A stretch of DNA of 64,000 bases from NCBI RefSeq assembly GCF_900156455.1, contig NZ_FTNQ01000005.1, positions 123,752 through 187,751 of the forward strand. Reading direction: 5' to 3'. Shown here one piece after another: positions 8,816 through 16,279 of the stretch (position 1 is its first letter; every line of letters starts with the position of its first letter). Source of the stretch: Microbacterium sp. RURRCA19A. Lineage in GTDB: Bacteria > Actinomycetota > Actinomycetes > Actinomycetales > Microbacteriaceae. Position numbers and translations under genes: made by a program. Below the pieces are notes generated by a model. That model was not told the origin of the DNA and did no database searches. It saw nothing but the letters and a program-made list of their open reading frames with translations.

Positions 8816-9685
8816 TCAGCGTGCGATCCGGTCGAGGTGGAGCATCCGGGCGAGGTTCTCGTCGAGCTCGTCGTCGCGGAAGATCTTCTTCCAGTCTTCC
8901 TTGATGATGCTCTCGCGGCCGTAGTCCATCGCGATGAGGCACGCGTCGCTGAACGGGTTGTCGCCGCGCAGGCCGTTCGCGAGCGCCACCTGGGTGTGGC
9001 CGTACAGGATGCTGCGGGCCGCCGCTTCCGGCACGCCCATGGTGTGGATCGCCTCGTCCAGCGCTTCGTTCAGGAGCGCGCCGATCATGCAGGCGACGGT
9101 TTCCACGAGCGTCGGTTCGAGCTGCGCGAGCTGTTTGACGGTGACCCAGTGCACGTCGACGACCGGGGCGTAGATCGCGCGCACCGTGGTCTCCACGATG
9201 GCCTTCTTGCCGGGGTCGTCGGACTCGATCGCGGCGATCGCGTCCTGCGGGGCGGCGATGCCGCCGAAGGTGTCCGCCCACTCCTCCTTCGTCGTGCGCT
9301 CGAGGAACACCGACGGGTGGCACGGGTGCGCGACGGCCTGAACCACGTCTTCGCGCGTGGCGAGGAGTCCGGCGTACGCGGCGGCGGGGTCGAGGGTCAG
9401 CACGATCGCTCCCGACTTCAGCTGCGGAACGAGCTCGGCGGTGACCGCGCCGAGGGCGAGGTCGGGGACGGCGAGCACGACGATGTCGGCTTCGGTCACG
9501 GCGGCGGCGAGGTCGGTGAGCTCGCGGCCCGCGGCGAGCGTGCGCTCGCGGCCCGCGGGGGAGTTCTCGACGTAGGAGACGGCGTGGTCGGTGGCGCTCA
9601 GGTTGTTCGAGACGCGCATGCCCATCTTGCCGCCCGCGCCGACCACGGCGATGGCGAGGCGGGCGGTGGGGGTGTCGGTGGTCAC
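8816..9685 (-). CDS. apnO: D-apionate oxidoisomerase
   Basis: 289-aa NAD-dependent enzyme converting D-apionate to 3-oxoisoapionate. The N-terminus has the dinucleotide-binding motif VVGAGGKMGMRVSNNL. It continues with ADIVVLAVPD and the family segment VAHPCHPSVF at about residue 130. A helical 6-phosphogluconate-dehydrogenase-like C-terminal half contains VTVKQLAQLEPTLVETV and SDACLIAMDYG. These match my recollection of ApnO proteins. The GTG start at 9685 overlaps the upstream oiaC stop as GTGA. Next to a lactonase and a xylose-isomerase-like decarboxylase, the assignment is well supported by context. Confidence 0.8.
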   Translation of the reverse strand: MTTDTPTARLAIAVVGAGGKMGMRVSNNLSATDHAVSYVENSPAGRERTLAAGRELTDLAAAVTEADIVVLAVPDLALGAVTAELVPQLKSGAIVLTLDPAAAYAGLLATREDVVQAVAHPCHPSVFLERTTKEEWADTFGGIAAPQDAIAAIESDDPGKKAIVETTVRAIYAPVVDVHWVTVKQLAQLEPTLVETVACMIGALLNEALDEAIHTMGVPEAAARSILYGHTQVALANGLRGDNPFSDACLIAMDYGRESIIKEDWKKIFRDDELDENLARMLHLDRIAR

Positions 9686-10476
9686 GGGATGCTCCTCAGG
9701 TAGTCGACGGCGGTGCGGGTCCATTCCCGCTCGAGGTTCAGGGTGGTGGGGGCGTCCCCCTGCCAGGGCAACCAGTGCTCGACGATCTCGTCGATGCCGC
9801 GCTCGGCGGGGTCGATCGTGTCGCGCAGGGCCCGATAGTCCAGCAGGCCGGTGCCCAGGGGCGCCCCGGTCAGTTCGAAGCCCACCCACCCGTCTCGGCG
9901 GCGGAAGGCGAAGTCCTTCGCGTGCACGCCGACCACGAGGTCGCGGCACTCGTCGACGCACACGGCGGGGTGTTCCAGTCGGGCGACGACGTTGGCGGGG
10001 TCGAGGCAGATGCCCAGGTTCTCGCTCCCCACGCGCTCGACGAGTTCGATGAGATCGTGCGTGGGCACCTGTTCGTACGTCTCGAGCGCGAGCGTCACGC
10101 CGCGGCTCTCGTAGGCCCCGATGATCGAGCGCAGCCAGGTCTCGGCCTGATCGAGGGGAGGGATGCCATCCGGCCCGCCGATCATCGAGCGCACGAGCCG
10201 CGCCTCGAAGACGTCCGCCAGCGCGAGGAACCGCTCCAGCCGATCGGGGGTGAGCCCCTTGGTTCCGAGCTGGATGCGCAGACCGAGGTCGCGGGCGGCG
10301 GCGGCCGCGTCGCGGAGGTCGCCGTCGCCCAGGTGCTCGAGCGGTGCGTAGTCGCAGATCTGGAACAGTTCGACTCCGAGCGCGCGCGTCGCCTCGAAGG
10401 CCCCGCGCAGACTCAGCGGTTCGGCCGCGCGGTCCGAATGCTGCCAGAAGAACGCGTAGGTTCCGAGGCCGATCAC
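9682..10476 (-). CDS. oiaC: 3-oxoisoapionate decarboxylase (xylose-isomerase-like TIM barrel)
   Basis: 264-aa AP-endonuclease-2/xylose-isomerase-like barrel, predicted to decarboxylate 3-oxoisoapionate to L-erythrulose. The opening [11 protein letters not shown], then FQICDYAPLEHL and LGTKGLTPDRLERFLALA, resemble OiaC proteins. Probable metal ligands are the Glu in LALETYEQ, the Asp in CLDPANV, the His in GVHAKDF and the Glu in NLEREW. The GTG start at 10476 overlaps the upstream lerI stop (GTGA). The product L-erythrulose is exactly the substrate of the kinase and isomerases encoded upstream in the same operon. Confidence 0.78.
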   Translation of the reverse strand: MIGLGTYAFFWQHSDRAAEPLSLRGAFEATRALGVELFQICDYAPLEHLGDGDLRDAAAAARDLGLRIQLGTKGLTPDRLERFLALADVFEARLVRSMIGGPDGIPPLDQAETWLRSIIGAYESRGVTLALETYEQVPTHDLIELVERVGSENLGICLDPANVVARLEHPAVCVDECRDLVVGVHAKDFAFRRRDGWVGFELTGAPLGTGLLDYRALRDTIDPAERGIDEIVEHWLPWQGDAPTTLNLEREWTRTAVDYLRSIP

Positions 10477-11240
10477 GCGCCGACCGCCGACCGGGCCGCC
10501 GCTTCCTCGACCACCGAGAGCAGCTGCGTCGGATCGTGCGCGAAGCGACCGAGGAAAACGCCGTCGACCGCGGTGCCCAACTCCGTGAGGAGACCCGGCC
10601 CGGCGGCGCCGCCGTAGACCACCGCGCTGCCGGCGCGGTCGGGGTCGGACTCGAGAGCGCGCCGGAGAGCAGCGGTGACCGCGGCGACGTGCGCGCCCGA
10701 GGCGGCGCTCTCCGCCCCGATCGCCCACACGGGTTCGTACGCGACGAGTACGGCACCCGCCGGGGCGTCGGCGAGGCTCGCGTTCAGCTGCGCGGTGACG
10801 GTCGCCGCGGCGGCGGCGGGACCCTCCTGCACCGGTTCGCCCACGCAGAGCAGCGGGGTGAGCCCCGCGGTCAGAGCCGCGGCGGACTTCGCCGCCGTGT
10901 CGGCATCCGTCTCGCCGAACAGGCGACGCCGTTCCGCGTGCCCCGTCTCGACGACTCGTACCCCGATCTCGGCCAGCTCGGCCGCGGCGACCTCTCCCGT
11001 GTACGGCCCCGGCGGATGGGCGGAGACGTCCTGCGCCCCCACCTGGACCGCGGTTCCGGTGAAGGTCTCCAGCGCCGCCGGGATCTGCAGGTAGGTCGGG
11101 AGCACCACCACCCGCACCGCACCGGTGGTGACGGCCGGATGCGTCCCGACCAGCGCGGCCACCTCGCTCATCCACTCGCGCGCCCGCGCGTGGCCGAAGT
11201 AGGCCTTCAGGCTCACGGCGACGATGGTCGTGTCGGTCAT
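10473..11240 (-). CDS. lerI: L-erythrulose 1-phosphate isomerase (triosephosphate-isomerase homologue)
   Basis: 255-aa TIM-family barrel. It keeps the catalytic trio: Lys12 in VSLKAYFG, His in ETGHAERR and Glu in AYEPVWAIG. The start VSLKAYFG instead of the NWKMN of glycolytic TIM is typical of the LerI-type paralogues of erythritol and apionate pathways. The predicted reaction is L-erythrulose 1-phosphate to D-erythrulose 4-phosphate. The ATG at 11240 overlaps the upstream derI stop (ATGA). Location between a dihydroxyacetone-kinase-like gene, an RpiB homologue and a decarboxylase makes a housekeeping role unlikely. Confidence 0.8.
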   Translation of the reverse strand: MTDTTIVAVSLKAYFGHARAREWMSEVAALVGTHPAVTTGAVRVVVLPTYLQIPAALETFTGTAVQVGAQDVSAHPPGPYTGEVAAAELAEIGVRVVETGHAERRRLFGETDADTAAKSAAALTAGLTPLLCVGEPVQEGPAAAAATVTAQLNASLADAPAGAVLVAYEPVWAIGAESAASGAHVAAVTAALRRALESDPDRAGSAVVYGGAAGPGLLTELGTAVDGVFLGRFAHDPTQLLSVVEEAAARSAVGA

Positions 11241-11710
11241 GCGCGCGGTCCCGTGGCCTCGTACTCGCTCAGGATCCGCACCTTGTCGGCGCTGGCCGAT
11301 CCGTCGTCGAAACGGTAGGTGAGCCATTCCCGTACGAGCCGGCGCGCGAGCTCGATCCCCACGACGCGCTGGCCCATCGTGAGCACCTGCGCGTTGTTGG
11401 AGAGCACCCCGCGCTCGACCGAGAACGAGTCGTGCGCGGTCACGGCCCGGATGCCGGGGACCTTGTTCGCCGCGATCGCGACGCCGAGACCCGTGCCGCA
11501 GATGAGCAGCGCCCGATCCGCCTCGCCGCGGGCGACCCGCTCGGCGGCCTCGATCGCGACGGTCGGGTACGGCGTGTGGCCGTCGGCATCCACGCCCACG
11601 TCCGTGACCAGGGCGACGCCGTCGTTCGAGAGGAGGTCGCGCAGCAGGACCTCCTTGTAGTCGAAGCCGGCGTCGTCGGAGCCGATGACGATACGGAGCG
11701 GAGTGGTCAT
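11237..11710 (-). CDS. derI: D-erythrulose 4-phosphate isomerase (RpiB/LacAB family)
   Basis: 157-aa RpiB-type sugar-phosphate isomerase with [14 protein letters not shown] at the start, the active-site Cys in LLICGTGLG at about residue 75, [13 protein letters not shown] and a [16 protein letters not shown] core. It is predicted to convert D-erythrulose 4-phosphate to D-erythrose 4-phosphate, which enters the pentose phosphate pathway. It overlaps both neighbours by 4 nt. An ordinary ribose-5-phosphate isomerase B is the alternative, but operon context favours the C4 sugar role. Confidence 0.8.
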   Translation of the reverse strand: MTTPLRIVIGSDDAGFDYKEVLLRDLLSNDGVALVTDVGVDADGHTPYPTVAIEAAERVARGEADRALLICGTGLGVAIAANKVPGIRAVTAHDSFSVERGVLSNNAQVLTMGQRVVGIELARRLVREWLTYRFDDGSASADKVRILSEYEATGPRA

Positions 11711-13464
11711 GACGGGAGTCCTTCCAGGGTGGGCGCGGCGGCGGCGAGAGCGTCGCCGACCGTCCGGGCGATGTGCGCGAGCGAGACCGCGCCGGGGTCG
11801 GGGGTGCCGACGGAGTGGTCGCCGTGGGTGCGTGCGCGGCCCTTCCGTGCCCGCAGGGCGGCGGTGGCCGCCGCGGCGCGCTCGGCCGCATCGGCCGCGT
11901 CGCGCCACGCGACGGACAGGGACGAGCCGGATGCCACGGCGTCGCCAAGCGTCGTGGCGAAGGGGACCAGGGCGTCCACGAGCGTCTTGTCGCCGACGGC
12001 CGCGCCGCCGTGCGCGTCGACGGACCGGACCGCTCCGTCGACGCCCGCGGCGACCCGCTCGGCCGTGGGGGCTCCGGTGTCGCCGAGCGCGTCGGCGACC
12101 GCCGCGAGCATGACGCCCCACAGCGCGCCGGACGTTCCGCCCGCGCGATCCGCCCACGCGTCGGCGGCCCGACGGAGGGTCGTTCCGGCCCCGGCTCCCC
12201 GCGCGACGGCGTCCTCGGCCGCGGCGCGGGCGGCGCGGGCTCCGCGCTGCATGCCGATCCCGTGGTCGCCGTCGCCGGCGACGGCATCCAGGCGGCCCCA
12301 TTCGTCGGCGTGCGCGTCGACGGTCTCGGCCACCGCCGCGAGCAGTCCGCCCACTCGGCGGGCGGCGCCTCGGGAGTCGTCGTCGGCGTCCGGGACCGTC
12401 TCGACCGTCGACTCCACGACGGAGGAGGCGGGGGCGTGCGGTGCCGGGGCGACGGATCCCCGTCGGTACGCGGGGGTGTCGACGGGGTGCTCCCACAGCT
12501 GGGCGAGCTCGTCGTCGAGCCAGAAGAGCGTGAGCGAGACCCCGGCCATGTCGAACGAGGTGCAGTACTCGCCGACGTGGGGGTCGACGATCTCCGCCCC
12601 CGCCGCGCCCAGCAGCTCGGCCACGCGGCGGTACACGACGAACAGTTCCTCGTACTTCACCGAGCCGAGGCCGTTGAGGATGGGCACCACCCGGTTCCCG
12701 CGGACCGCCTCGACGCCGTCGGGCAGCTCGGCCGGGTCGGTGAGCGCCCCGACGAGCAGTTCCGCGAGCGCGTCGGCGGTGGGGACGTCGGTCTCGTCGA
12801 TCCCGGGTTCGCCGTGGATGCCGAGTCCCACCGCCATGCGTCCCTCCGCGACGTGGAAGAGCGGGGCTTCGGCGCCGGGGAGCGTGCAGCCGCCGAATGC
12901 GACGCCGAAGGACCGCGTCCGCTCGTTCGCGCGCGCGGCGGTCTCGGCCACCGCGTCCAGGTCGTAGCCGTTCTCCGCGGCGGCGGCCGCGGCGCGGAAC
13001 ACGGCCAGGTCGCCGGCGATCCCCCGACGGCGGTCCCGCTCGGAGGTCGGGGCGGAGGAGATGTCGTCGGTGACCGTGACGGTGCGCACCGCGATGCCCT
13101 CGTCCCGCAGGCGGGACTGGGCCGCGTCGAAGTTGAGGACGTCGCCGGCGTAGTTGCCGTAGCAGAGGAACACGCCGCCGCCGGTGTCGGCGGTGCGCGC
13201 GGCCGCGTACACCTGCTGGGTCGAGGGAGAGGCGAAGAGGTTCCCCATGGCCGCCGCGTGGGCGAGACCCGGACCGACCAGGCCGCCGAATGCGGGGTAG
13301 TGGCCCGAGCCGCCGCCGACGACGACGGCGACTTCGCCGGCGGGGGATGCCGTCGCCCGCGCCACGCCGCCGGGGATGCGGCGGACGTACCGGCCGTTGG
13401 CCGCGACGAACCCGTCGATCATCTCGTCGGCGAAGACCGCGGGGTCGTTCCAGAGTCGGGTCAT
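11707..13464 (-). CDS. lerK: L-erythrulose 1-kinase (fused DhaK-DhaL dihydroxyacetone kinase family)
   Basis: 585-aa ATP-dependent kinase with a DhaK half (about residues 1-335) and a DhaL half (about 375-575). DhaK shows [23 protein letters not shown] and the substrate-binding His in GLGIHGEPG. DhaL shows the ATP/metal motif [12 protein letters not shown]. It is predicted to phosphorylate L-erythrulose made by OiaC. It is the first gene of the operon; the ATG at 13464 follows a strong ribosome site, CGGAGGTCACCG. It faces the GntR gene across a promoter with a FadR-like palindrome. Use on dihydroxyacetone is possible, but isomerase neighbours fit the C4 sugar. Confidence 0.8.
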   Translation of the reverse strand: MTRLWNDPAVFADEMIDGFVAANGRYVRRIPGGVARATASPAGEVAVVVGGGSGHYPAFGGLVGPGLAHAAAMGNLFASPSTQQVYAAARTADTGGGVFLCYGNYAGDVLNFDAAQSRLRDEGIAVRTVTVTDDISSAPTSERDRRRGIAGDLAVFRAAAAAAENGYDLDAVAETAARANERTRSFGVAFGGCTLPGAEAPLFHVAEGRMAVGLGIHGEPGIDETDVPTADALAELLVGALTDPAELPDGVEAVRGNRVVPILNGLGSVKYEELFVVYRRVAELLGAAGAEIVDPHVGEYCTSFDMAGVSLTLFWLDDELAQLWEHPVDTPAYRRGSVAPAPHAPASSVVESTVETVPDADDDSRGAARRVGGLLAAVAETVDAHADEWGRLDAVAGDGDHGIGMQRGARAARAAAEDAVARGAGAGTTLRRAADAWADRAGGTSGALWGVMLAAVADALGDTGAPTAERVAAGVDGAVRSVDAHGGAAVGDKTLVDALVPFATTLGDAVASGSSLSVAWRDAADAAERAAAATAALRARKGRARTHGDHSVGTPDPGAVSLAHIARTVGDALAAAAPTLEGLPS

Positions 13465-13503
13465 CGGTGACCTCCGGTCGGGGTGGGCGCGTGCTCCGTC
13501 CAT

Positions 13504-13525
13504 ATTGGCCAACCGGTTGACCAAT
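13504..13525. promoter_or_regulatory. FadR/GntR-type operator in divergent promoter
   Basis: A 22-bp near-perfect palindrome of pattern ATTGG-cc-AACCGGTT-ga-CCAAT, 20 of 22 positions symmetric, lies midway between lerK and the GntR gene. Its size and symmetry fit a FadR-subfamily dimer site. The 13465-13562 gap holds nothing else except the -10 elements. Confidence 0.65.
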
Positions 13526-13550
13526 TGCAAGCGCAACTTCACCGGAGCGC

Positions 13551-13565
13551 TAGGTTGAAGGCGTG
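13551..13565 (+). promoter_or_regulatory. -10 box of a probable leaderless transcript for the GntR gene
   Basis: TAGGTT at 13551-13556 is followed by 6 nt and then the GTG start codon at 13563. This TANNNT-6 nt-start arrangement is the signature of leaderless mRNAs in actinobacteria, and there is little room for a separate ribosome site. Confidence 0.45.
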
Positions 13566-14291
13566 CCCGCCTACCCCGCCGACCGCAGCCACGAGATCGC
13601 GGCCGCACTCGAGGCCCTCCCCGCGGGGTCGCCGGTCAGCGAGGTGGCGCGCCGCCTGCTCGACCTCTTCACCACGGGCTCGATCGCCCCGGGCACGCGC
13701 CTGCCCGCCGAGCGTGCGCTGTCCACGACGCTCGGCGTCGGGCGCTCGGCGGTCCGCGAGGCGCTCGCGGCCCTCGAGATCCTCGGCATCGTCGACGTCC
13801 GGCCCGGATCGGGCACCTACCTGCGCGGCACCGCGAGCGCGCTGCTCCCGCAGACGCTCCGGTGGGGACTCCTCCTCGGCGACACCGACACCGCGGAACT
13901 CCTGGATCTGCGTGCCGGGCTCGAGATCTACGTCGCCCGTCTGGCCGCCGACCGCGCCGACGATCCCGCGCGGGAGCGCATCGCCGCGACGCTGGCCGAG
14001 ATGACCCGCTCGCGCGACGATCTGCGCGCGTTCGCGCGCGCCGACCGCGCCTTCCACGATGCCCTCGGGCACGCCGCCGGCAACGCCCTCCTCGTCGATC
14101 AGCTCAACGTCGTCCGCTCGCTGCTGCAGGTCTACGCCGATCGTGCCGTCCACAGCGCCGACGACGCGAACCGGGCCATCGCCGAGCACGACGCCGTGCA
14201 TCGCGCGATCCGGGCGCACGACGCCGACGCCGCGGCCTCCGCGATGGCTGTGCACATGGCGACGGCGTCGGCGCGTCTCGTCGGCGAGTGA
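13563..14291 (+). CDS. FadR-family (GntR/FCD) transcriptional regulator of the apiose operon
   Basis: 242-aa regulator. An N-terminal winged helix spans about residues 25-90 (ARRLLDLFTTGSIAPGTRLPAE, then the recognition helix GRSAVREALAALE and wing VDVRPGSGTYL). An all-helical FCD effector domain follows, with metal-ligand-like residues in DLRAGLEIY, FHDALGHAAGN and HDAVHRAI. It is divergent from lerK and is probably the repressor of the apionate operon, released by a pathway sugar or sugar acid. The GTG start at 13563 sits directly behind a -10 element. Confidence 0.88.
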   Translation: MPAYPADRSHEIAAALEALPAGSPVSEVARRLLDLFTTGSIAPGTRLPAERALSTTLGVGRSAVREALAALEILGIVDVRPGSGTYLRGTASALLPQTLRWGLLLGDTDTAELLDLRAGLEIYVARLAADRADDPARERIAATLAEMTRSRDDLRAFARADRAFHDALGHAAGNALLVDQLNVVRSLLQVYADRAVHSADDANRAIAEHDAVHRAIRAHDADAAASAMAVHMATASARLVGE

Positions 14292-14321
14292 GGGTCGCCT
14301 TCAGAAGGCGCCCCCACGTCA

Positions 14322-14452
14322 TTTGCCCCACATTGTCGCCTCGCGACGGTGGCGGCGACCATCTGCGGCAAACGAGCGCTCCCGGCGGTGCGTGGTTTGC
14401 CCCACATTGTCGCCTCGCGACGGTGGCGGCGACCATCTGCGGCAAACGAGCG
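14322..14452. repeat. Tandem pair of 57-bp palindromic units
   Basis: Two identical 57-bp units (14322-14378 and 14396-14452), period 74 bp. Each folds on itself: TTTGCC pairs with GGCAAA and ATTGTCGCC with GGCGACCAT around a central loop. They fill the gap between the convergent ends of the GntR gene (14291) and the DUF5060 gene (14476). They probably act as bidirectional terminators. The same core pattern recurs at 49314-49372. Confidence 0.75.
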
Positions 14453-14475
14453 TGAGGGGCGAGGGAGGGCGCCTC

Positions 14476-16260
14476 TCAGACCCGCGTCACCCGCAGCGCC
14501 ATGTACTGCCGCCCCGGGAGGTCCACGCGCACGGTGCCGGTGTGCGTTCCGGCGACACGCTCGACCGTCATGTTCCACGTGTCGACCACGTCGACCGTCC
14601 AATCCCCGTCGCCGAGCAGCACGGTGCGGAAGCGGGGGCGGTTGAATCCGAAGTACGCCACGCGCACCGTGGCATCCGGGGACTGCGCCCACGGCACGTC
14701 CCAGTCGGATGCCGCGGGCTCGAGCACGCCGTCGGGGACCTCGGCGAGGAACCGCTCGAGGAAGCCGATCCGCGCGGGGGACGAGCCGTGCAGGACACCG
14801 CCCTTGGCCCACCACAGCACCTCGTCGTCGGAGCCGGCCGCCGCCGGCATGACCGCCTCGCCGACCGGGGTCGGCAGGTACGTCTCGCCGTGTCCCACGT
14901 AGCCGCCGCGGACGGCGCCCTCCCAGAAGCGACGCGTCATCTCCTCGCCGGTGACGTTGCCCCAGCCCTGGTCGATGTCGCCCTCGTAGGCGCATTCGTC
15001 GATGACGACGGGCTTCCCCCAGCGTTCGCGCCACTCGTCGGTGTTCTCGGCGGTGCGGTACACGTCCACGCGCTGCACGGACGCGTGCGTGATCCAGGGT
15101 CGGGAGTAGTCGTAGAACGGGCGGCAGTTGTGGATCGAGATCAGGTGGCCGACCGGATCCTCCTCGCCGACGATCGCGGCGATGCGCTCCCAGTCGTCCT
15201 CGTCCTTGCCCCAGACGAGGTCGTACTCGTTCGCGAGAGACCACCACACGTTCGAGAACGCCCCCAGTCGCCGCACGACGTACCGGACGTACCGGTCGTC
15301 GACCGCGGGTCCGAGGTCCGCGAACCCCCACCGGTCGTAGGCGTGGAACAGGATCAGGTCGGCTTCGACGCCGATCTCGCCGAGCTGGGCGATGCGGCGT
15401 TCGAGCCGGCGGAAATGCGCCGGGTCGAAGCGTTCCAGGTCGAAGCCGTCGGCCAGCGAACCGGGGAAGACGAAGTCGTCGGGCTCGTTCGCGTTGAAGA
15501 GGTACGACTTCGGGAACAGGCACATGCGGAGCTTGCGGAACGCGCCCTCGGCGAGGGTCGCCAGCGTCTGCTCCTGCAGCGCCTCGGGCTGATGCGTCCA
15601 CGCGTAGGCGGTCGTCCCCAGCGGTCGGTGCCGGGTGCCGTCGGCGTGCCGGAAGTGGAAGCCGTCGACGCGCACCGGACCGTGTGACCCGGATGCCGCG
15701 GACCCGACCTCCGCGGTTCCGGTGAGGCCGTCGAGCGACGGGGTGGTGGCATCCGTCTCGAACGACCAGGTGCCTTCGGCATCCGCGAGGGCCCGGAACA
15801 CCCATTCGCCGTCTCCGTCGTAGAAGCCGCCGACGCGCGCCGTCGAACCGTCGGGACGACGGAAGGTCGCGTGCGCGTCGACGTCGACGAAGGGGTTCCC
15901 GTGGGAGGGGCCGTCGACGCGGACCTCGATCACCCCCCAGCGGGCGGTCGGGGCGGTCGGCCGCACGCGTGCCGACGCGCGCGGCACGTCCGACCCTTCG
16001 TACGTCGGATCGGGCGCGATCGCCGGGGCGTACGGCGGACGTTCGTCGCCGTCGCCGATCTCGGCGAGAGCCTCCCAGAACCGCGCGCGGTGGTCGGGGT
16101 CCTCGAGGCTGGGCACGATCGCGACGAGCTGCCCGAGGCGGCCGCCGCGGAACTGCGTCGCCATCGGCGAGGCGGCCACACCGGGCAGGAAGCGTTCCAG
16201 CACGGCGCGGGCGCCGGGGTGGTCGATGGCGTCGCCGAAGGTCGAGCGGCGGTCGAACAT
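14476..16260 (-). CDS. DUF5060 domain glycoside-hydrolase-like protein (clan GH-A fold), candidate apiosidase
   Basis: 594-aa intracellular protein without signal peptide. About residues 1-90 are helical. A beta-sandwich DUF5060 domain at about 105-195 contains HGNPFVDVDAHATFRRPDG and YDGDGEWVFRALADAEGTW. A barrel at about 205-495 opens with FRHADGTRHRPLGTTAYAW. Candidate catalytic acids are the Glu in SLANEYDLVW and the Glu in PVVIDECAYEGD. A small C-terminal beta domain closes the protein. This layout is near the DUF4038/GH140 group, which includes apiosidases. It is the last gene of the TetR-controlled glycan operon and faces the apiose operon's regulator gene. The apiosidase role is inference; other exo-glycosidase activities are possible. 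Confidence 0.7.
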   Translation of the reverse strand: MFDRRSTFGDAIDHPGARAVLERFLPGVAASPMATQFRGGRLGQLVAIVPSLEDPDHRARFWEALAEIGDGDERPPYAPAIAPDPTYEGSDVPRASARVRPTAPTARWGVIEVRVDGPSHGNPFVDVDAHATFRRPDGSTARVGGFYDGDGEWVFRALADAEGTWSFETDATTPSLDGLTGTAEVGSAASGSHGPVRVDGFHFRHADGTRHRPLGTTAYAWTHQPEALQEQTLATLAEGAFRKLRMCLFPKSYLFNANEPDDFVFPGSLADGFDLERFDPAHFRRLERRIAQLGEIGVEADLILFHAYDRWGFADLGPAVDDRYVRYVVRRLGAFSNVWWSLANEYDLVWGKDEDDWERIAAIVGEEDPVGHLISIHNCRPFYDYSRPWITHASVQRVDVYRTAENTDEWRERWGKPVVIDECAYEGDIDQGWGNVTGEEMTRRFWEGAVRGGYVGHGETYLPTPVGEAVMPAAAGSDDEVLWWAKGGVLHGSSPARIGFLERFLAEVPDGVLEPAASDWDVPWAQSPDATVRVAYFGFNRPRFRTVLLGDGDWTVDVVDTWNMTVERVAGTHTGTVRVDLPGRQYMALRVTRV

Positions 16261-16279
16261 GGGGGTCTCCGGTTTGAGA

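Noticed and set aside
10473..11710. Housekeeping triosephosphate isomerase and ribose-5-phosphate isomerase
   Set aside because: Motif variants and operon position with a DhaK-like kinase and OiaC-like enzyme point to the C4-sugar versions.
14322..14452. Tandem repeat as a CRISPR array
   Set aside because: Only two units, each an internal hairpin of 57 bp, with a 17-bp spacer and no cas genes.
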